In this document: in pieces, positions 13,310 to 15,621 of the stretch
How positions within the stretch are numbered: position 1 is the first letter of the stretch
Layout: each line of letters begins with the position of its first letter
Origin: DAOTVS01 sp034436375
GTDB taxonomy: Bacteria > Chloroflexota > Anaerolineae > SpSt-313
DNA: 15,621 nt
Direction: 5' to 3'
Assembly (NCBI GenBank): GCA_034436375.1
Contig: DAOTVS010000028.1
Span: 1-15,621, forward strand
Notes under the pieces: model-generated
Told to the model about the DNA's origin: nothing
Database searches by the model: none
What the model saw: the letters and a program-made list of their open reading frames with translations, nothing else
Made by a program: the position numbers and the translations under genes

Positions 13310-14278
13310 GTGAAGCTGGGCATTCTCTCCTCAGCCCTACAGGGGCAGCCCCTGGCGCAGGCGCTGGATACGATCGCGGCGCTGGGCGCGGAGGTGGTGG
13401 ATTTCACGACGGGCGGCTATGGCAGTAAGCAGCACTGTGACCCCGAGGCGCTCCTGGCGGACCCCGGCCGGCTGGGCGCGTTCCGAGAGGCAATCGAGAG
13501 CCGCGGCCTGCAGATAGGCGCCCTGTGCTGCTACGGCAACCCCCTGCATCCGGATCGCGGCATTGCCCTGGCCCACCGACATGACCTGCGCAATACGGTA
13601 CGCCTGGCAGAGCAATTGGGCCTGCACTGCGTGGTGGCCTTTTCGGGCTGCCCCGGCGATTCGCGGGAGGGGCGCTTTCCCCACTGGGTGGTCTACCCCT
13701 GGCCGCCCGAGATGGAGGAACTGCGCTCCTGGCAGTGGGAGGAGCATGTGCTGCCCTACTGGACGGCCGAGGCCCGGTTCGCCCTAGAGCACGGCGTGAC
13801 CCGAATCGCCATCGAGATGCACGCCGTGAATGCCGTCTACAACCCGCAGACGCTGCTGGAGCTGCGTGCAGTGGTTGGCGACATCATCGGCGCTTGCTTC
13901 AACCCGGGCCACCTCTTCTGGCAGGGAATCGACCCCCTCTATGCAATCCGTGCCCTCGGCGATGCCCTCTTTTACATGCACGCCACCGACTGCCGCATCG
14001 ACCCCATCAACGCTTTGCCCTACGGCCTGATTGACGGCAAGCCATTCTACTATGAGCGCGAGCGCGCCTGGGAGTTCCGCACCGTGGGCTATGGCCATGG
14101 CGAGGAGGCCTGGCGCGACATCATCGTCGCCCTGCGCCAGGTAGGCTATGACGACACCATCGTGCTGGAGCACGAGGACTCGATGCTCCTGCCCGAAGAC
14201 GGCCTGCGCAAGGGGTTGGAGTTCCTGCGCCCCCTCATCCTGCGTGAGCCGCTGGCCGTGCCCGAGCCGCCGCGCTGA
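13310..14278 (+). CDS. Sugar phosphate isomerase/epimerase-like TIM barrel protein
   Basis: A 322-residue protein of the xylose-isomerase-like TIM-barrel group (AP endonuclease 2 family). It opens with 'MKLGILSSAL' and 'ALGAEVVDF' (24-32). The metal-ligand segments are visible in order: 'RIAIEMHAVN' (E169), 'GACFNPGHLFWQG' (H201, with Asn where Asp is common), 'YMHATDCRI' (H224) and 'IVLEHED' (E287). Such enzymes use a divalent metal to isomerise or epimerise sugars, inosose or hydroxypyruvate-type compounds; the exact substrate cannot be assigned. The length is somewhat above the usual 260-300, owing to inserts around 115-135 and 230-255. It starts with GTG behind a strong ribosome site, is transcribed away from the LarA-like gene, and converges on the second URO-D gene. 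Confidence 0.88.
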   Translation: MKLGILSSALQGQPLAQALDTIAALGAEVVDFTTGGYGSKQHCDPEALLADPGRLGAFREAIESRGLQIGALCCYGNPLHPDRGIALAHRHDLRNTVRLAEQLGLHCVVAFSGCPGDSREGRFPHWVVYPWPPEMEELRSWQWEEHVLPYWTAEARFALEHGVTRIAIEMHAVNAVYNPQTLLELRAVVGDIIGACFNPGHLFWQGIDPLYAIRALGDALFYMHATDCRIDPINALPYGLIDGKPFYYERERAWEFRTVGYGHGEEAWRDIIVALRQVGYDDTIVLEHEDSMLLPEDGLRKGLEFLRPLILREPLAVPEPPR

Positions 14279-14304
14279 ATACGAAAATCGGGTCTCACGT
14301 GGAG

Positions 14305-14417
14305 AACGCGGATAAACGCTGATAAATGCTTATCCAGCGCCAGGCCAGACTTCCAAAGTCTCCGAGATTTCGAAAGTCTTCCAGATCATCTGCGTTTATC
14401 TGCGTTCATCTGCGGTT
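14305..14417. repeat. Facing arrays of a 10-bp repeat with small hairpins between
   Basis: AACGCGGATA, AACGCTGATA and a decayed third unit (from 14305) face ATCTGCGTTT, ATCTGCGTTC and ATCTGCGGTT (14388-14417), which are the same 10-bp unit inverted. The 17-nt arms 14307-14323 and 14388-14404 match at 15 positions. Between them are two short dyads, AGACTTCCAAAGTCT (14347-14361) and AGATTTCGAAAGTCT (14365-14379). From memory, similar 'CTGCGTTTATCTGCG' repeats are scattered in intergenic DNA of many bacteria. This fills the 165-nt gap between two convergent genes and could fold as a terminator-like structure for both. Confidence 0.8.
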
Positions 14418-14443
14418 TCTTGCTCCGTCCTCTCCACTTGCGC

Positions 14444-15550
14444 TCAGTACACGCACTCCTTGGCGGCGTCGGCAAAGGCCTGCAGGTTGGCCGGGTCGCC
14501 GTGGAAAAAGTGATCGGAGGGCGCGATGATATAGCCGGCGTGGTCGCGGGTGGCCTCAAAGCACTCGTGGACGAGTTTGCGGGCCGTCTCGGGGTCGCCG
14601 TTCTCAAAGCCGGCATACTGGTCAAAGCCGCCGATGAAGAAAAGCTTGTCACCGACTCGCCGCGAGGCTTCTCGCAGGTCGCAGTCGCCTCCCATGGAAG
14701 GTGGGGTCATCGTCTCCAACCCATCGGCGCCGTTCTGGGCCACCAGGTCCAGCATCTGCATCACACCGCCGCAGAGGTGGTAGACGATCTTAAGCCCGAC
14801 GTCGTGCAGGGCGGCGTGCTGCTTTTGATCGTAGGGCAGGCAGAACTCTTTGAACAGGGTGGGGCTGATCACCGTGTTGGAGCCGGCGCCGCCGCCCGTC
14901 TCGACCATGTCGGCCGGGGTGCCCTGCCACAGCTCGGTCACGCGCAGGGTCTTTTGCAGGATCTCGTCGAGGGCATGGTGGACGAAATCGGGGGTATCCA
15001 TGGCCATAAAGATGGCCTCCTGGGTGCCCGCGAGGATGCAAAAACTCTGCCACGGCGAGCCCTGCCCGGCGCTAAAGGGGTGGCTGCGCACGATGCCCTT
15101 GTCTCCCAGCTTGTCCCGCGCCTCCTGGATGCCACGAAAGTCGGCTCCGATGGGCACCGGGAGGTAGCGGGTCCAAAGCTCGAAATCTCGCTCGTTCTTG
15201 ACCAGGACCTCCGTCTCCCAGGCTGTAATCTCATTCCATGCGCCGGCATGGTGCAGAATGCCCCCAGGGGTAGTGATTGTCTCTTCCCAGCGGTGGTTGC
15301 CGTCGGCGTCGATGCCCAGGTCGCGGCGTTCCACCTGCCAGTGGGCCAGGTCCTGCTCGCTGTAGCGGTAATGAGGCGAGATATAGATGGCATAATCCAT
15401 ATCAAAGCGCTCGTAGGCTTGATACCAATCGATACCGCCCAGGTAATGATTCAGGTAATACTGCATCCAGCCGTGCACCTGGCAGGGCAGGCGGTCGGGG
15501 CGCCCGTTGTTGAGGGCGGTGAGCATGCGTTCGCGTGAAGTCATGGCCAT
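14444..15550 (-). CDS. URO-D superfamily protein, divergent second member
   Basis: A 368-residue TIM-barrel protein. The N-terminal 'MTSRERMLTALNNGRPDRLP' (3-22) is the classic opening of corrinoid-methyltransferase-like URO-D proteins. The C-terminal half has 'GLKIVYHLCGGVMQMLDLV' (252-270) with an HxC pair (H258, C260), 'NGADGLETMTP' (273-283), 'LFFIGGFDQYAGFENG' (303-318) and 'GYIIAPSDHFFHGDPANLQAF' near the end. The MtaA-type 'spGC' cysteine is replaced here by Ser-Asp-His, so its third metal ligand differs from MtaA and from the 9120 gene. It could be a methyltransferase, a lyase or another activity. The ATG at 15550 has GGAG 10 nt upstream; the second Met (15544) is further from it. Confidence 0.88.
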   Translation of the reverse strand: MAMTSRERMLTALNNGRPDRLPCQVHGWMQYYLNHYLGGIDWYQAYERFDMDYAIYISPHYRYSEQDLAHWQVERRDLGIDADGNHRWEETITTPGGILHHAGAWNEITAWETEVLVKNERDFELWTRYLPVPIGADFRGIQEARDKLGDKGIVRSHPFSAGQGSPWQSFCILAGTQEAIFMAMDTPDFVHHALDEILQKTLRVTELWQGTPADMVETGGGAGSNTVISPTLFKEFCLPYDQKQHAALHDVGLKIVYHLCGGVMQMLDLVAQNGADGLETMTPPSMGGDCDLREASRRVGDKLFFIGGFDQYAGFENGDPETARKLVHECFEATRDHAGYIIAPSDHFFHGDPANLQAFADAAKECVY

Positions 15551-15576
15551 GTGTCTTGCTCCGGGTCTTTGTTTCT

Positions 15577-15594
15577 GCCACTCCGGTGAGTGGC
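15577..15594 (-). promoter_or_regulatory. Small hairpin in the leader of the second URO-D gene
   Basis: GCCACT (15577-15582) and AGTGGC (15589-15594) form a 6-bp stem around a 6-nt loop, 27 nt before the ATG. It may be a leader structure, or the terminator stem of a gene beyond the right edge. No promoter can be judged with only 71 nt of leader in view. Confidence 0.3.
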
Positions 15595-15621
15595 CGGATG
15601 GGCTAAAAGCTCTCTATATCA

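Noticed and set aside
14420..15538. Open frame of 372 codons on the plus strand
   Set aside because: Antisense to the second URO-D gene; no motif of its own.

Overview
The window is GC-rich and gene-dense: thirteen protein genes, one cut off by the left edge, plus one gene remnant. I see no rRNA, tRNA, CRISPR array, transposase or phage gene. Gene content (several uroporphyrinogen-decarboxylase-like proteins, Gfo/Idh oxidoreductase, DsrE, LarA-like racemase, WecG/AsnB/phosphoglycosyl transferase cassette) together with Shine-Dalgarno starts and sigma70-like promoters fits a free-living bacterium. Chloroflexota (Anaerolineae/Caldilineae-like) is my best guess, but this is inference from gene style, not a marker gene.

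Layout. (1) 1-421 (+): C-terminus of a membrane protein, probably an ABC-exporter permease, ending at a perfect two-way hairpin (433-469). (2) 487-1609 (-): a nucleotidyltransferase followed by a stand-alone PAS protein, in one transcription unit. (3) 1829-2335 (+): a DsrE-like protein whose 3' end runs antisense into the next gene. (4) 2201-5879 (-): a tightly coupled surface-polysaccharide cassette in the order WecG/TagA glycosyltransferase, AsnB-type amidotransferase, phosphoglycosyl transferase. (5) 6100-8665 (+): a metallo-beta-lactamase-fold hydrolase and a CocE/NonD hydrolase in an operon behind a good promoter. (6) 8728-8910: the stranded C-terminus of a uroporphyrinogen-decarboxylase/corrinoid-methyltransferase-family gene. 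(7) 9120-15550: five mostly singly transcribed metabolic genes. These are a URO-D-family protein (+), a Gfo/Idh oxidoreductase (+), a LarA-like (DUF2088) protein (-), a sugar-isomerase-like TIM barrel (+) and a second, divergent URO-D-family protein (-).

How they may work together. The polysaccharide cassette should load a phosphosugar onto a lipid carrier, amidate a sugar or related acid, and add a further sugar. The right-hand genes look like a catabolic neighbourhood for an oxidised, possibly methylated, sugar or hydroxy acid: dehydrogenase, racemase/epimerase, isomerase and two methyltransferase-like proteins. No transporter, regulator or corrinoid protein is visible here, so the substrate is unknown.

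The most distinctive non-coding structures are a perfect 34-bp-arm palindrome holding the stop codons of two convergent genes (11708-11778), a roughly 146-nt imperfect inverted repeat ahead of the Gfo/Idh promoter (10402-10547), a 14-bp tandem repeat (9013-9052) and facing arrays of a 10-bp repeat (14305-14417).
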